In this document: positions 54,101 through 58,914 of the stretch, one piece after another | How the letters are laid out: each line of letters starts with the position of its first letter | Position numbering within the stretch: the stretch's first letter is position 1 | Assembly: GCA_022495005.1 (NCBI GenBank) | Contig: JAGYXB010001569.1 | Coordinates: forward strand, 1,922,001-1,986,000 | DNA from: Rhyacophila brunnea | Lineage: Eukaryota; Arthropoda; Insecta; Trichoptera; Rhyacophilidae | DNA: 64,000 nucleotides | Direction of reading: 5' to 3' | The notes under the pieces: model-generated | Databases searched by the model: none | What the model saw: only the letters and a program-made list of their open reading frames with translations | Told to the model about the DNA's origin: nothing | Translations under genes and position numbers: made by a program

Positions 54101-55354
54101 AATGAACAATTTTACGAACCGGAGCGCTCCATATTTTTTCTAAAATATTAACATAATTATTTAATTATATGTATATTGTATAAAAATAACTGTCATACAT
54201 TTTTTGTTATACGGCCTATCTAGCTCAAATGGTCAATATATTTTTTCCGTGAGACGGAGTGATAATTTTGGGGATTTCATGAACCGAAACCTAATATATA
54301 GCACAATTTTCAGGGCCCTGCTTGTAATCAGAGCAAGAAATCGAGGAAACGGCGTCAAAACGAGAAAGACTTGGGTGAAGAAGAGGAAGCACCAGCCAAG
54401 ATTGAAGTGTTTTCTGGTCTGTACGTCAACGAAGCCACTGATGTGCCAGCTGATGATTTTGTCATCAAGGAAAAGGTAATTAAACACACTAACACATGAA
54501 GAGTTTCTATACAGATGGAGTCTAAATGTATAAAATTGAAGCAATAAAAAGGACTTCTGATCAAGTTAGCTACAAGTGACTGCATTGCAGTTCATTTGTA
54601 GAGAACGTCACACTCATTTTCCAATTCATTGTTAAATTTATTTAACATTGCTTTATGTAACATTTTTCAATAAGCCTCAATCTTGCAAAATATGCACCTG
54701 GAAAATGGCATTAAATTTAGCATTTTTTGACACCACAAACAGCTTAAAGTTGACATTAGAATATTATACCAGACTTCCTGTTGTTTTGTACCTGGGGATG
54801 TCAAAAAATAAACCATTCTTTTCCTTTGATATGATACTCATCTTTTGCGACAACAGCTGTTGGCAACACTTTCTACGTATCAATCAAGTACCTATAGTCG
54901 AATTTTTATAGCATGTCACTTGCCGAAATTAAAGTTTAATCTCTCATCCACGAAGAGAGCGTCCATTAATAATAAATTACTTTCAAATAATGTAGTATCT
55001 TATTTTTTACGTCCATAAACGTTATGTCGAACGATCCGTGGAGGTAAAACAATAATGATGTTCGTATTCACTAAGTGACAAGTTATATTGTGACTACTTC
55101 ATAGTAAAATCATCAGTTTTAAACTAAACAAATAATTATTGATTTCTTTTTAGAACCCTGACGATGCAGTCTGCATTTCCCAGCGCAACTTTGCCATAGC
55201 AATCTGCATAGCGGGTTTGATCCTCATGCTGGCAGTCGTGGCGGCCATCTTAGTAATCCTCGCAAGGCGAAGAGGACCAAAATCCGTCAGCAACACCGGA
55301 AGCTCCATTTACAGCGGACCGTACACAAACACAGGATACTCGCACACCAGTTAA
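20977..55354 (+). CDS. ZP-domain transmembrane protein, nine coding exons, 447 aa
   Basis: Coding exons 20,977-21,103; 30,624-30,768; 31,561-31,702; 44,280-44,467; 46,145-46,220; 49,035-49,180; 51,767-51,923; 54,314-54,475; 55,154-55,354. Every intron is GT-AG and the frame stays open for 1,344 nt to TAA. Signal anchor at residues 20-36; ZP region from Cys65 to Cys331 with ten cysteines, the usual number for a full ZP module; furin motif RKRR (338-341); transmembrane helix about 394-418; basic stop-transfer ARRRG and a Ser/Thr/Tyr-rich tail. Insect proteins of this class sit in apical epithelial membranes, polymerise after furin cleavage and link cuticle to cell. Which Drosophila paralogue it matches I cannot say. 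Introns of 9.5 and 12.6 kb are full of transposons, but all nine exons are intact, so the gene looks functional. Confidence 0.9.
21133..21372 (+). repeat. SINE-1, full-length copy in ZP intron 1
   Basis: tRNA-like head (A-box-like GCCCGCGCGGCTTAAG, B-box GGTTCGAATACT), body, then the self-complementary GATCTTATTAAGATC and the terminus GGACATGGTCGAAAAA. It starts only 29 bp after the exon 1 donor, in the sense orientation. Confidence 0.85.
21373..22221. other. No gene seen; degenerate inverted-repeat traces
   Basis: Blocks near 21,465-21,575 and 22,005-22,130 (TTGATTCC-, GGAATCAA- and GCAGACGGCG-like pieces) resemble the palindromic element at 42,066-42,198 but are too decayed to delimit. Confidence 0.4.
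22222..22318. mobile_element. MITE-B terminal fragment
   Basis: GGTTACATGTAAATTGTACA to GAAAGAGATGAC; only one end of the element is present. Confidence 0.7.
22384..22631. mobile_element. MITE-A (hAT-type), inverted orientation, intact ends
   Basis: Termini CAGCGCTCGAAATGG and CCATTTCGAGCCCTG. Perfect 8-bp duplication TAACTAAC at 22,376-22,383 and 22,632-22,639. Confidence 0.93.
22740..22815 (+). pseudogene. Reverse transcriptase C-terminal scrap
   Basis: Plus-strand reading gives RVRDVIDVAKQMKWQWAGH, a signature found near the C-terminus of RTE-type endonuclease-reverse transcriptases. Only about 25 codons remain. A minus-strand relative lies at 48,020-48,100. Confidence 0.65.
22832..23685. 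other. No gene seen
   Basis: Intronic AT-rich DNA. Two imperfectly related blocks (about 22,960-23,110 and 23,440-23,530, both with CAGACGAT/CGGACGATTTA and TCGGACTTTT) hint at an old repeat pair. Confidence 0.4.
23686..24218. mobile_element. MITE-G copy, right terminus decayed
   Basis: Begins CAGTGACGTCCCGTAGGGG. The body matches 27,671-28,271, ending near GGCGGCATTTTGGCTAAGGAC without a clean terminal CACTG. Contains a (TTTC)n tract at 23,893-23,910. Confidence 0.75.
24219..25194. other. No gene seen
   Basis: Unassigned intronic DNA; no repeat match noticed within this window. Confidence 0.5.
25195..25490. mobile_element. MITE-D, complete copy
   Basis: Inverted termini CGCATCTATTCTATACACAA and its complement ending AATAGATGCG; internal palindrome TAGCACTTATTGTAACAATT with its partner. 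Highly similar to 1,985-2,290. Confidence 0.85.
25495..25735. repeat. Repeat T
   Basis: Matches 58,915-59,115 through most of its length (TTATTATAAAAA..CATCAAATTAC, GGTCGTTCCTCATTTGAAAA, CACAGTTTTAACACGTG). It follows MITE-D almost directly. Terminal repeats not identified. Confidence 0.65.
26011..26216 (-). repeat. SINE-1 in ZP intron 1
   Basis: Reads on minus from the B-box region (GGTTCGAA complement near 26,190) to the terminus TTCGACCATGTCC at 26,017. The extreme tRNA-like 5' end is lost after 26,214. Confidence 0.8.
26468..27104. mobile_element. MITE-C fold-back carrying a nested SINE-1
   Basis: Both arms are visible (GCTGGAGGTAGGTTGTTATG at left; AGCCTACCTCCACTCC at right). A 5'-truncated SINE-1 interrupts the right arm. 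Confidence 0.78.
26931..27057 (-). repeat. 5'-truncated SINE-1 nested in MITE-C
   Basis: Only the body and 3' end of SINE-1 (TTCGACCATGTCCGATCC to CAACCTATTAGGTC). Flanked by AAAGTTT on both sides, a short target duplication cut into the MITE-C sequence AAAGTTTAGTGTGCAC. Confidence 0.8.
27105..27582. other. No gene seen
   Basis: The 77-codon frame at 27,241-27,474 has no recognisable domain and no plausible splice context with the ZP exons. Confidence 0.45.
27583..27650. mobile_element. MITE-C terminal fragment
   Basis: CAGTGGCGAGGGGTGGAGG to AGTGCACACTAAACTT; only the first about 65 bp of the family. Confidence 0.75.
27671..28271. mobile_element. MITE-G (hAT-type), full length
   Basis: Termini CAGTGACGTCCC and GGGACGTCACTG. 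Perfect 8-bp duplication ATTATGAC at 27,663-27,670 and 28,272-28,279. The body contains GGACGTCACGTCC as an internal echo of the terminus. Noncoding. Confidence 0.93.
28655..28745 (+). repeat. tRNA-like SINE head (unassigned)
   Basis: B-box-like GGTTCGAGTCCC preceded by a tRNA-like half and followed by a T-rich tail. No clean cloverleaf, so probably a SINE relic. Confidence 0.4.
29001..29250 (-). repeat. SINE-1, full length
   Basis: From the head at 29,250 (CCCACGATGGCCGCGCGGC on minus) through B-box GGTTCGAATCC to the terminus at 29,003. Close to consensus. Confidence 0.88.
29251..29880. other. No gene seen; possible tRNA-like trace
   Basis: A B-box-like GGTTCGTTTCT near 29,790 could be an old SINE head (29,740-29,815). 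Nothing else recognised. Confidence 0.4.
29881..30502. mobile_element. MITE-C (hAT-type), full-length fold-back, 121 bp before ZP exon 2
   Basis: Starts CAGTGGCGAATGGTAGAGG and ends CATCGTCACTG; flanks TACCACAT and TACTGCAT (6 of 8). The arms pair across the ATTTTAGATATTTT centre. Confidence 0.85.
30624..30768 (+). CDS. ZP gene coding exon 2: start of ZP domain
   Basis: Residues 43-90. Contains the first ZP cysteine (VQCTQDEMVVSISP, Cys65). Acceptor TTTCTAATTCCAG, donor GA|GTGAGT; a second CAG ten bases downstream would break the frame, so the first is chosen. Confidence 0.88.
30998..31375. mobile_element. MITE-N copy in ZP intron 2
   Basis: Left terminus TTAGCCGGCTCTCACATC; core shared with 19,772-20,130 and 32,959-33,262. 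It fills about half of the 792-bp intron. Confidence 0.7.
31561..31702 (+). CDS. ZP gene coding exon 3
   Basis: Residues 91-138. Contains the second and third ZP cysteines (GRAPGCLSRY and LPLRACNTM). Acceptor TTTTTTTTCCAG, donor CTG|GTAAGTC, phase 0. Confidence 0.9.
31703..32559. other. ZP intron 3, first part: nothing recognised
   Basis: Start of a 12.6-kb intron; AT-rich and without a detected repeat match until the SINE at 32,560. Confidence 0.5.
32560..32797 (-). repeat. SINE-1, full length
   Basis: Head CCACGATGGCCGAGCGGATT on minus with B-box GGTTCGAATCC, terminus near 32,563. This head looks most like a true tRNA A-box (GGCCGAGCGGA). Confidence 0.87.
32959..33262. mobile_element. MITE-N, both ends present
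   Basis: Inverted termini AAGCCAGCTCTTACATTAAAA and AGTTTTGATGTGAGAGCCGGCT with TAA outside both. A TAA/TTA target would suit PIF/Harbinger; that assignment is tentative. Confidence 0.75.
33928..34674. mobile_element. MITE-U with CCCGGG-rich ends
   Basis: Left end GGGAATCCAATCCCGAG and right end CTCGGGATCCCGGGATTGGAATCCC are inverted repeats, each followed inward by further CCCGGGATT blocks (33,957-34,015; 34,600-34,630). The centre is AT-rich. Flanks share TTCTGA, a possible decayed 8-bp duplication; hAT type would fit. Confidence 0.75.
34690..35165. mobile_element. MITE-E, full length
   Basis: Contains TACCACGTTTTTAAATTTT (34,726) and ends AATAAAAACGTGGTA. Directly follows MITE-U. Confidence 0.78.
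35166..35581. other. AT-rich, nothing recognised
   Basis: No gene or repeat match noticed. A short MITE-M end fragment begins at about 35,582 (CTCAAATTGCAAGCTTC). Confidence 0.45.
35662..36509. mobile_element. MITE-M: 848-bp TTAA-flanked hairpin
   Basis: Left arm 35,662-36,072 and right arm 36,111-36,509 are reverse complements over about 400 bp, with a 38-bp loop. Outer ends TTAAGGGGGATGC and GCATGCGTCTCCCCCTTAA. TTAA at both ends and the G-run terminus resemble MITE-K. A single-arm copy lies at 1,528-2,478. Confidence 0.88.
36715..36890. mobile_element. Element L fragment, reverse orientation
   Basis: GAAGATGCCGAAAGACAAATC and GGTCGCAAACGACTCGAATGG match the L family at 8,694-9,019. Confidence 0.6.
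36891..37450. other. Nothing recognised
   Basis: Intronic sequence without a supported feature. Confidence 0.5.
37451..37985. mobile_element. MITE-G (hAT-type), opposite orientation
   Basis: Termini CAGTGACGTCCCTAG and GGGCGTCACTG. Perfect 8-bp duplication CATGAAAC at 37,443-37,450 and 37,986-37,993. Confidence 0.93.
38085..38284 (-). pseudogene. Reverse transcriptase C-terminus, copy cut by MITE-C
   Basis: Minus-strand reading contains LERLAVLGSLQGRWSRRRAS and then WGQHLLCPDRSGGSK..GRSKYD, matching the relic at 38,640-39,205. The upstream part is replaced by MITE-C at 38,285. Confidence 0.7.
38285..38615. mobile_element. MITE-C, right end missing
   Basis: Begins CAGTTGCGAAGGGTGGAGG; passes the centre and stops near 38,615, about 70 bp or more short of the expected right terminus. 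Confidence 0.75.
38640..39205 (-). pseudogene. Non-LTR reverse transcriptase C-terminus (RTE-like)
   Basis: The minus strand encodes ILYGVESWTLKARERKAIDA, then AFEMWCWRRMLRISWTGAQ, a short KG-TALDDMTEKN stretch in a slipped frame, then LGSLQGRRSRGRASARWSDQ, VKELTGG and HDPQP before a stop. The order matches the end of insect endonuclease-reverse transcriptases. Frame slips near 38,845 and 38,955 show it is dead. It is the best-preserved of at least four copies here. Confidence 0.8.
39225..40083. mobile_element. MITE-E split by MITE-F
   Basis: Left part 39,225-39,610 and right part 40,018-40,083 (ending AATAAAAACGTGGTA) join into MITE-E after removal of MITE-F. The first part of the left end is truncated. 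Confidence 0.8.
39611..40017. mobile_element. MITE-F (hAT-type), nested in MITE-E
   Basis: Termini CATTGTCCCCAC and GTGGGGGCCATG. Perfect 8-bp duplication CTGTACAC at 39,603-39,610 and 40,018-40,025. Confidence 0.92.
40511..40948. mobile_element. MITE-B, full length, with TTAGG units
   Basis: Starts GGTTACATGTAAATTGTACG and ends CAATTTACATGTACC, so both extreme ends are inverted repeats. Contains three TTAGG units near 40,748-40,762 and family block GGAGACCGTAT. Confidence 0.82.
40950..41196 (+). pseudogene. Non-LTR retrotransposon C-terminal Cys-rich fragment
   Basis: Reads CGHDHQDAEHVLWDCPLIGS, the Cys/His motif that follows RNase H in R1/I-type ORF2 proteins, then about 55 residues to a stop at 41,194-41,196. 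No upstream reverse transcriptase remains. It differs in sequence from the 13.1-kb fragment, so it is a different family. Confidence 0.7.
41685..42004. mobile_element. MITE-P
   Basis: Inverted termini GGACAATTGGGCGCC and GGCGCCCAGTTGTCC. AT-rich centre. Sits inside the reverse transcriptase relic. Superfamily unknown. Confidence 0.8.
42066..42198. repeat. 133-bp near-perfect palindrome
   Basis: Arms of 57 bp (42,066-42,122 and 42,142-42,198) starting GACGTGCGTCGACGCAGG, around a 19-base loop. A minimal hairpin element inside the reverse transcriptase relic. Confidence 0.88.
42839..43263. mobile_element. MITE-G (hAT-type), internally deleted
   Basis: Termini CGGTGACGTCCTG and GGAATGTCACTG. 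Perfect 8-bp duplication CTGTTTAT at 42,831-42,838 and 43,264-43,271. About 150 bp shorter than the other intact copies. Confidence 0.92.
43764..44086. mobile_element. MITE-I (TTAA-flanked, piggyBac-like)
   Basis: TTAAGAGCATACTTCAG at left and CTGAAGTATAGCCTTAA at right are inverted repeats. The core contains GTGCGACGAATTTCGGACTCG and TAGACCGTGCTCCAGCTG. Copies also at 51,942-52,310 and 59,424-60,764. Confidence 0.85.
44103..44240 (+). repeat. SINE-2, tRNA-like, just upstream of ZP exon 4
   Basis: The tRNA-like head has a perfect 5-bp T-stem GCAGG/CCTGC around TTCGATT and partly paired acceptor ends, but the anticodon loop is non-canonical (G instead of T before the anticodon). The tail TTACTTTTTTCG.. 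matches the minus-strand copy at 58,400-58,516. Ends about 40 bp before the exon 4 acceptor. Confidence 0.7.
44280..44467 (+). CDS. ZP gene coding exon 4
   Basis: Residues 139-200. DDGTTEYRNVLMVQ is a typical mid-ZP-N block; Cys172 (SHEVSC) is the fourth ZP cysteine. The Pro/Ala/Arg-rich stretch after it is the linker between ZP-N and ZP-C. Acceptor TCATTACAG, donor GA|GTAAGTA. Confidence 0.9.
44729..44957 (+). pseudogene. Tigger/jerky-like DDE transposase fragment, frameshifted
   Basis: One frame gives VYNADETGLFWKLL, RKTYVHREESNVPGRKVPK and DRIT, then the match slips into the next frame as HKIKLLVIGKDRNPKPFKNI. This is the start of the DDE_1 catalytic domain of jerky/Tigger transposases, with the DET acidic motif. 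No N-terminal HTH/CENP-B domains and no C-terminus remain. Confidence 0.88.
45051..45115. mobile_element. MITE-A terminal fragment inside the Tigger element
   Basis: CAGTGCTCGAAATGGAAAAT and AACGAACAGGAACGC match the end of MITE-A; the rest is unrecognisable. Confidence 0.6.
45466..45634. mobile_element. MITE-S, about 170 bp
   Basis: Inverted termini ACCTACAAACTTATCTGAAG and CTTCAGATAAGTTTGTAGG. Only copy seen. Confidence 0.75.
45757..46110. mobile_element. MITE-Q copy, right end missing
   Basis: Matches 47,513-47,912 (GGATGGATTTACTATCGACAG, AAAATGTATGGGTAAACATG, TTGCATGCATGAATCAAAAA). It ends about 34 bp before the exon 5 acceptor. Confidence 0.75.
46145..46220 (+). CDS. ZP gene coding exon 5
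   Basis: Residues 201-226 (VSTLGSDKLPATTMKIYKGG). Links to ZP-C. Acceptor TTTTCTTCTAG, donor GAG|GTAAGAA. Confidence 0.88.
46423..46491 (+). pseudogene. GIY-YIG endonuclease scrap (Penelope-like element?)
   Basis: Reads CPGVYFGQTGRSFITRYKEH followed by a few residues and a stop. GVYFGQTGR..RYKEH is the pattern of the GIY-YIG motif with its conserved Arg; in insect genomes its usual source is Penelope-like retroelements. Only 20-odd codons survive, so the family call is inference. Confidence 0.55.
46477..46926. repeat. J-type fold-back split by element L
   Basis: Ends GTCAGCTGAATGCAGAACTAT and ATAGTTCTGCATTCAGCTGAC are exact inverted repeats. The arms resemble 2,870-2,935. Element L (46,718-46,903) interrupts the right arm. 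Confidence 0.75.
46718..46903. mobile_element. Element L nested in J
   Basis: TACTATTCCATTTGAGTC and TTTTTTGCGACCCGGG match 8,694-9,019; the right inverted terminus is partly deleted. ATA borders both sides. Confidence 0.7.
46927..47512. other. Nothing recognised
   Basis: Intron 5 sequence without a supported feature. Confidence 0.5.
47513..47912. mobile_element. MITE-Q, both ends present
   Basis: CACGTGCATGGATTTACTG at left and CAGTAAATCCATGCACGTG at right, a perfect 19-bp inverted repeat. Confidence 0.85.
48020..48100 (-). pseudogene. Reverse transcriptase C-terminal scrap
   Basis: Minus-strand reading gives RVSDVIEVAKQVKWQRA, equivalent to the plus-strand piece at 22,740-22,815. Confidence 0.6.
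48470..48708 (-). repeat. SINE-1, full length, in ZP intron 5
   Basis: Head CCCACGGTGGCCGCGCGGC on minus, B-box GGTTCGAATCC, terminus TTCGACCATGTCC at 48,475. Antisense to the gene. Confidence 0.88.
49035..49180 (+). CDS. ZP gene coding exon 6
   Basis: Residues 227-274. KIGDPLTLVI and the Cys-containing RVTDCIVKDG, QNLVNDDG blocks are typical of ZP-C (fifth cysteine). Acceptor TTTCTTAG, donor GG|GTACGT. Confidence 0.9.
49208..49360. mobile_element. MITE-C right-half fragment, 27 bp after exon 6
   Basis: From GTTTTTAAAATTTGATTAAA to CTACCTCCACCCTTCGC, one arm of MITE-C truncated on the exon side. Confidence 0.8.
49620..50990. repeat. Tandem array in ZP intron 6, about 120-bp unit
   Basis: About six units of 118-126 bp between about 50,030 and 50,780, marked by GGCATTGCCATTTTTTCGTA at 50,147, 50,268, 50,391, 50,509 and 50,631 and a last partial match at 50,757. 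Each has CTGCAGGG, GAGAGCCTAATACATTTTTT and ATATTATTTTAAGC. Longer, more diverged units (49,640-49,990 and 50,800-50,990; TTTATGAGTGCCTAATACAT) flank the core. The 115-codon frame at 50,268-50,615 is a by-product of the repeat. Confidence 0.88.
51431..51713. mobile_element. MITE-H fragment, reverse orientation
   Basis: Matches 10,955-11,250 (GACACTTAACTAGTGTCATAA, AAAATGTTGTTTTTAAACGA, ending GTAATAACCAAGTTCTACTG then TA). The left end is truncated; it lies 53 bp before exon 7. Confidence 0.8.
51767..51923 (+). CDS. ZP gene coding exon 7: ZP-C core
   Basis: Residues 275-327. GCPLDNEIMG, then FQAHKFPYTPSVYYQCSVQL and the closing CSSEDKELC give four ZP-C cysteines (Cys6-Cys9). The FPYTPSVYYQC block is highly characteristic. 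Donor TGT|GTAAGTG. Confidence 0.92.
51942..52310. mobile_element. MITE-I, reverse orientation
   Basis: Begins TTTAAGGCTATACTTCAGC, ends CTGAAGTATGCTCTTTA. It starts about 20 bp after the exon 7 donor. Confidence 0.83.
52420..52812. mobile_element. MITE-B, near full length
   Basis: GGTTGCATGTAAATTGTACG at left, ACAAGTTTCCAGACACGAG at right; family core intact. Confidence 0.8.
52880..53290 (-). pseudogene. Reverse transcriptase C-terminus, third family
   Basis: Minus-strand reading, with frame changes, gives GSESLRITKN, then LRIIFGMTHGW, YNYKLYALYEG, PDIVQSIKL and RRPRTKWKDSVK-like pieces: the known order at the end of insect non-LTR endonuclease-reverse transcriptases (LR-IFG / YN-ELY / PDIV). 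Dead. Confidence 0.65.
53428..53850. mobile_element. MITE-R
   Basis: TAAGGCTTCGGCCACATAGG at left and CTATGTGGCCAAAGCCTAA at right form a 20-bp inverted repeat. GCATCA occurs just outside both ends, a possible decayed target duplication. Confidence 0.8.
54091..54290. mobile_element. MITE-A remnant ending 23 bp before ZP exon 8
   Basis: CAGCGCTTGAAATGAACAAT through GAGACGGAGTGATAATTTTG to GAACCGAAAC; the last 35-40 bp of the family, including the right terminus, are missing. Exon 8 begins at 54,314. Confidence 0.82.
54314..54475 (+). CDS. ZP gene coding exon 8: last ZP cysteine and furin site
   Basis: Residues 328-381. GPAC331 is the tenth cysteine. KKSRKRRQN holds a furin consensus (RKRR) ten residues after the domain, the usual place in ZP proteins; an acidic stretch LGEEEEA follows. 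Acceptor ATTTTCAG, donor AAG|GTAATT. Confidence 0.9.
55154..55354 (+). CDS. ZP gene coding exon 9: transmembrane helix and tail
   Basis: Residues 382-447. Transmembrane helix about 394-418 (FAIAICIAGLILMLAVVAAI and onward), then ARRRG as a positive-inside stop, and a short tail rich in Ser, Thr, Tyr and Gly ending SHTS. TAA at 55,352-55,354. Confidence 0.92.
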   Translation, partial: NPDDAVCISQRNFAIAICIAGLILMLAVVAAILVILARRRGPKSVSNTGSSIYSGPYTNTGYSHTS

Positions 55355-57309
55355 ACTGCTACAGACCATATTGATACCTTCAAAATTTCCCCGGATGCAT
55401 TGTTACCATTAACCTCTACAAATACCCAACTATTATTAGTATTTCAAACCATAAAAAGAAGAAAAAAACTACTGGCAGAATAGCCATAAAACATTTTTAT
55501 AAATACCAATATAAGCATCGAAGAAATATCTGTGATAACATTATCTGTGCAACGACACTTATATAAACTTAATTTCTTTCGTCATTTTGATGTTTATAGC
55601 CACTAATTGAAGGCTGCTCAATTTGAATATTGGAAAACTACGAAGGTATCAACACTTAAGTAACATAGTCAATAATGGCAGTTTTAGTTTGAAAATAATA
55701 TTTTCAATTATACCAAGGTTTATCCGCACTTTGCTTTACGGATTTCCTTTGGGTATCTTAATTATTTTATTCCACGCTGCCATTAAATTTATTACTATTC
55801 TACAAAATCAACAATGTAGAATTACATATATACAAAACGGATTTGGTGATAGGGTACTTCATACTTCAAAAGCATTTTTCTTAAATGCTTACTGCCATCT
55901 ATGAGAGCGAAATAAAACATTCTGCTTTTATTAGCTACTATGTCTAACAATGTTCCCTTTTAGCAGCATGTTCCTTTTAAGACACAATGTTCAGTCTAAG
56001 ATGGAACATTGATTCTTGAATGTGCTTAATTAAATTTTTATAGTGTCTTCCATTTCCTTGCCACATCATATTTAATGTGGTTTTCTATGTAGTTATTGTC
56101 TAATAACCGGTGTTTAGCAATACGTATGTAACAGAGAGGTGTTTCTCTTTGGCGCTGGGTGTATGTTTCATAATTATTTCATTGATATCGTTTCTCTATT
56201 TTTAGAGACTTTTATAAGATAGATAGAACATTTCAATTATAACACTTCTTTTTTGTCTTTATGACAATCAAGTGAAATATTTACTGCCATTCAGAGGTTT
56301 TCTCTCACAATTATTATTATTTTAATGAATTTAGCTGTTTCAGTAACAAATAATATTTATAAATTCTAGTAAATAATAAATTTAATAAGCCTGCCATATA
56401 TTTACGGAATATTCCATATTATATATTAATTAATAAGACGATGATGCATCAATGAAATTCTGGAACAACACCATAAACACAGGCCAGAGAGAATAAAATA
56501 ATTGTTAGGAAGTTTAAAAGAAAAATATTCTTATGTTTATCGTAGTGTATTGAAAAAATGTGCAATCAGGCAACTCGACAGTGAAACAAGAAACAAAATA
56601 AGATGGTGAACATTCTCATTGTGGCAATATTTTATAATATGCATACTTCATCCACGTGAGGCCGAAAAGGTACAATAAAAATTAAATATTTACTTTTTTT
56701 TTTAATTCATCATAGATACATATTTATTCGCCAGTCATTTCATCAAAATATGTATCATTATTCGTTGATTATTTATAATAATATATATTTTTAATAATAT
56801 TCTGACACTTATTATCACATTACAATATAATTATTATTTTTTTGTTTTAACAAATCAAACTTACGAACAATGTACTTCAAATTAAGTATGTTTTTTTTAA
56901 ATAAACATTTTTTCATAAATCAACCTTTTTATTTCATTTGTAGTTGAAACATTTACGCCCTTTGTATATTTTAAAGGTTTAAATTTCATTTTCCCAACAA
57001 TGACCAAATCAGAGTTATCTAGTTGTAGTATTGAGGTGACGATATGAAAAATAACAATTTGTATGCAAGAAAGACAAAACAGGTAATATATCTTTTAGTA
57101 AAACAACTCAATAACTTCTTAAGCCAACGTATTTATTTTCAACAAAAATGTTGCGATAAAAATAAATTTACATAACATAAATAAATTGATGACATTTAAG
57201 TTTGAAGACGAGACGTTGAATGTGATTGAGAATACATTACGAAATATGTGAACAGCTTCCAATCCAAGCGTCTCCAAACAGCATCTGTGAACAACGATAC
57301 AAAGATATT
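55355..57309 (+). other. ZP 3' region
   Basis: AATAAA at 55,911-55,916 is the first plausible polyadenylation signal, giving a 3' untranslated region of about 560-580 nt. Others follow further on (for example near 56,900). The 93-codon frame at 55,623-55,904 lies in this untranslated region and has no recognised domain. No repeat matches noticed. Confidence 0.45.
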
Positions 57310-58310
57310 TTAACTCTTTTACTCCCAGCTGATTTAGCCTAGCATATGCGAAAACTCCCAAGCGTTTTTTGACAACAAATCGTCGATTTAGTTTTTTTTA
57401 AATAACTAATTCTACACATGTTTTAAAAATTTGAAACTTTTTTTGTGTGTTCTCAATGGTGTATAAAGCAATAATAAGTAATAATATTGATAGTTTACAT
57501 CAATAAAACAAAAGAAAAAAATAATGTATCAATATTTATTTAGAAATGAACGGATAAAACTATGTTTGAACAACAAAACAAGTGTGACAACATTTTTTTA
57601 TTTATAATTGATATATCAAATTTTATAATATAATCTATCCTTATGTAGTAACAGAAAAAAAATAAACATATTATTATTTCTCTATGAAATAGAATTTTTA
57701 TAAAGTAATCAAAAAAAATCGTATAGTGTCAAGGTATTCAAGAATATTATTCAATTCACGAAATCGCAAGAGAATTCGATACAGTATCGACGACTAACTG
57801 ATATGGAATGAAGTAATTTCAAAAAATAAGTCTCAAAGCACTAAATCATTTATAATATTATTTATATTCATGTATTTTTTCACCATCTTACCAAAAATAC
57901 AGTGGCATCCATTGTTAGTTCAAAAATTACAAATTTCATTTTGTAATGTGATATATGAATCATAAAACAACTAAAAGAAATATCAGAATTTAAAATGTGT
58001 CATAAAAATAATGTTTTATTATTTTTATGACCCTCTTTGGTCTCAAGTTCGACAGCAGAGCAATTATGACTTGTGAGTTATTAGGGTATGGCATAATTAT
58101 AAACAATGCCGACACTAAAATAAATGTTAGTCACCACCCAACACACAGTGAATATAATGCTTCGTCTACATGAACGAAATATGACGGGAAAAAATTTGGA
58201 ATAAATCGTAAATTTGGTTCCAAACTTTCGGCCGATGGATCGGCCCAGATGGAGTTTTCGCATAGGTATGGTGGGCCGAAATATCGGCCCCGTGGGAGTA
58301 AAAGGGTTAA
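57310..58310. mobile_element. Element V (TTAA-flanked, piggyBac-like), about 1 kb
   Basis: TTAACTCTTTTACTCCCAG at left and GTGGGAGTAAAAGGGTTAA at right, with a second inverted block (CATATGCGAAAACTCCC / GGAGTTTTCGCATAGG) just inside. TTAA at 57,310-57,313 and 58,307-58,310. Between the two right-hand blocks the element has a GGGCCGATATTTCGGCCC-like palindrome on minus. No transposase frame. Confidence 0.75.
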
Positions 58311-58399
58311 TTAACTATTTCTATTACGAATAATTCACAAGATTTTAAGAATGTAACATTCAAATTATTGACCATACATAATTCTGAAAACACTCATGA

Positions 58400-58516
58400 G
58401 AAAATATAGGCAATAGAAAAAATCTTTTTTGAAAAAAGTAGGACACTCAGCAGGATCGAACCTGAGTCTCTTGGGTATCGCCCCCTGTGCTTTACCACTA
58501 TGCTACGAGTGCCATG
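58400..58516 (-). repeat. SINE-2, tRNA-like
   Basis: On minus: GGCACTCGTAGCATAGTGG, GGTTCGATCC B-box, closing GAGTGTCC that pairs with the start, then a T-rich tail. Close relative of 44,103-44,240. The anticodon arm is not canonical. Confidence 0.7.
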
Positions 58517-58914
58517 CTTAATTGGAACACATTTTAACTATTGGCCTTTTTAATATCTGCTCATAAGCACTCTCCAATTAATACATAACGCAACTTTTTC
58601 AGTAAATCTGTGTACGAAAGTAAAGGGAAAATGTGTCTGAAATTACTTTTCAGGAGAGCTAAAAGAAGATTAGCTTTTTGATAACTCTGTATAAGAACTT
58701 CAATGTTTCTATATAGGATAAAGTAATTAAGATGTCCAGATGAATATGTCCTTTTTTTCATTTACGCATTATATATGTTACACCGAATGTGTGAAATTGC
58801 GTATTACATGAAATCGGCAGAATTTTGCCTAATTCATGAAAAATGCAAGCCCGTTGCCTTATTCATGAATTAGGCAAATCATCTGCCGAGTGCGTGAATT
58901 CTAATAGTTCCTGG

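Noticed and set aside
55623..55904. 93-codon open frame after the ZP stop codon
   Set aside because: Lies in the probable 3' untranslated region; no domain, and Ile/Phe-rich composition as expected of AT-rich DNA.
58440..58516. Functional tRNA gene on minus
   Set aside because: T-arm and acceptor pairing are good, but the anticodon arm is irregular and the tail matches the copy at 44,103, so a SINE is more likely.
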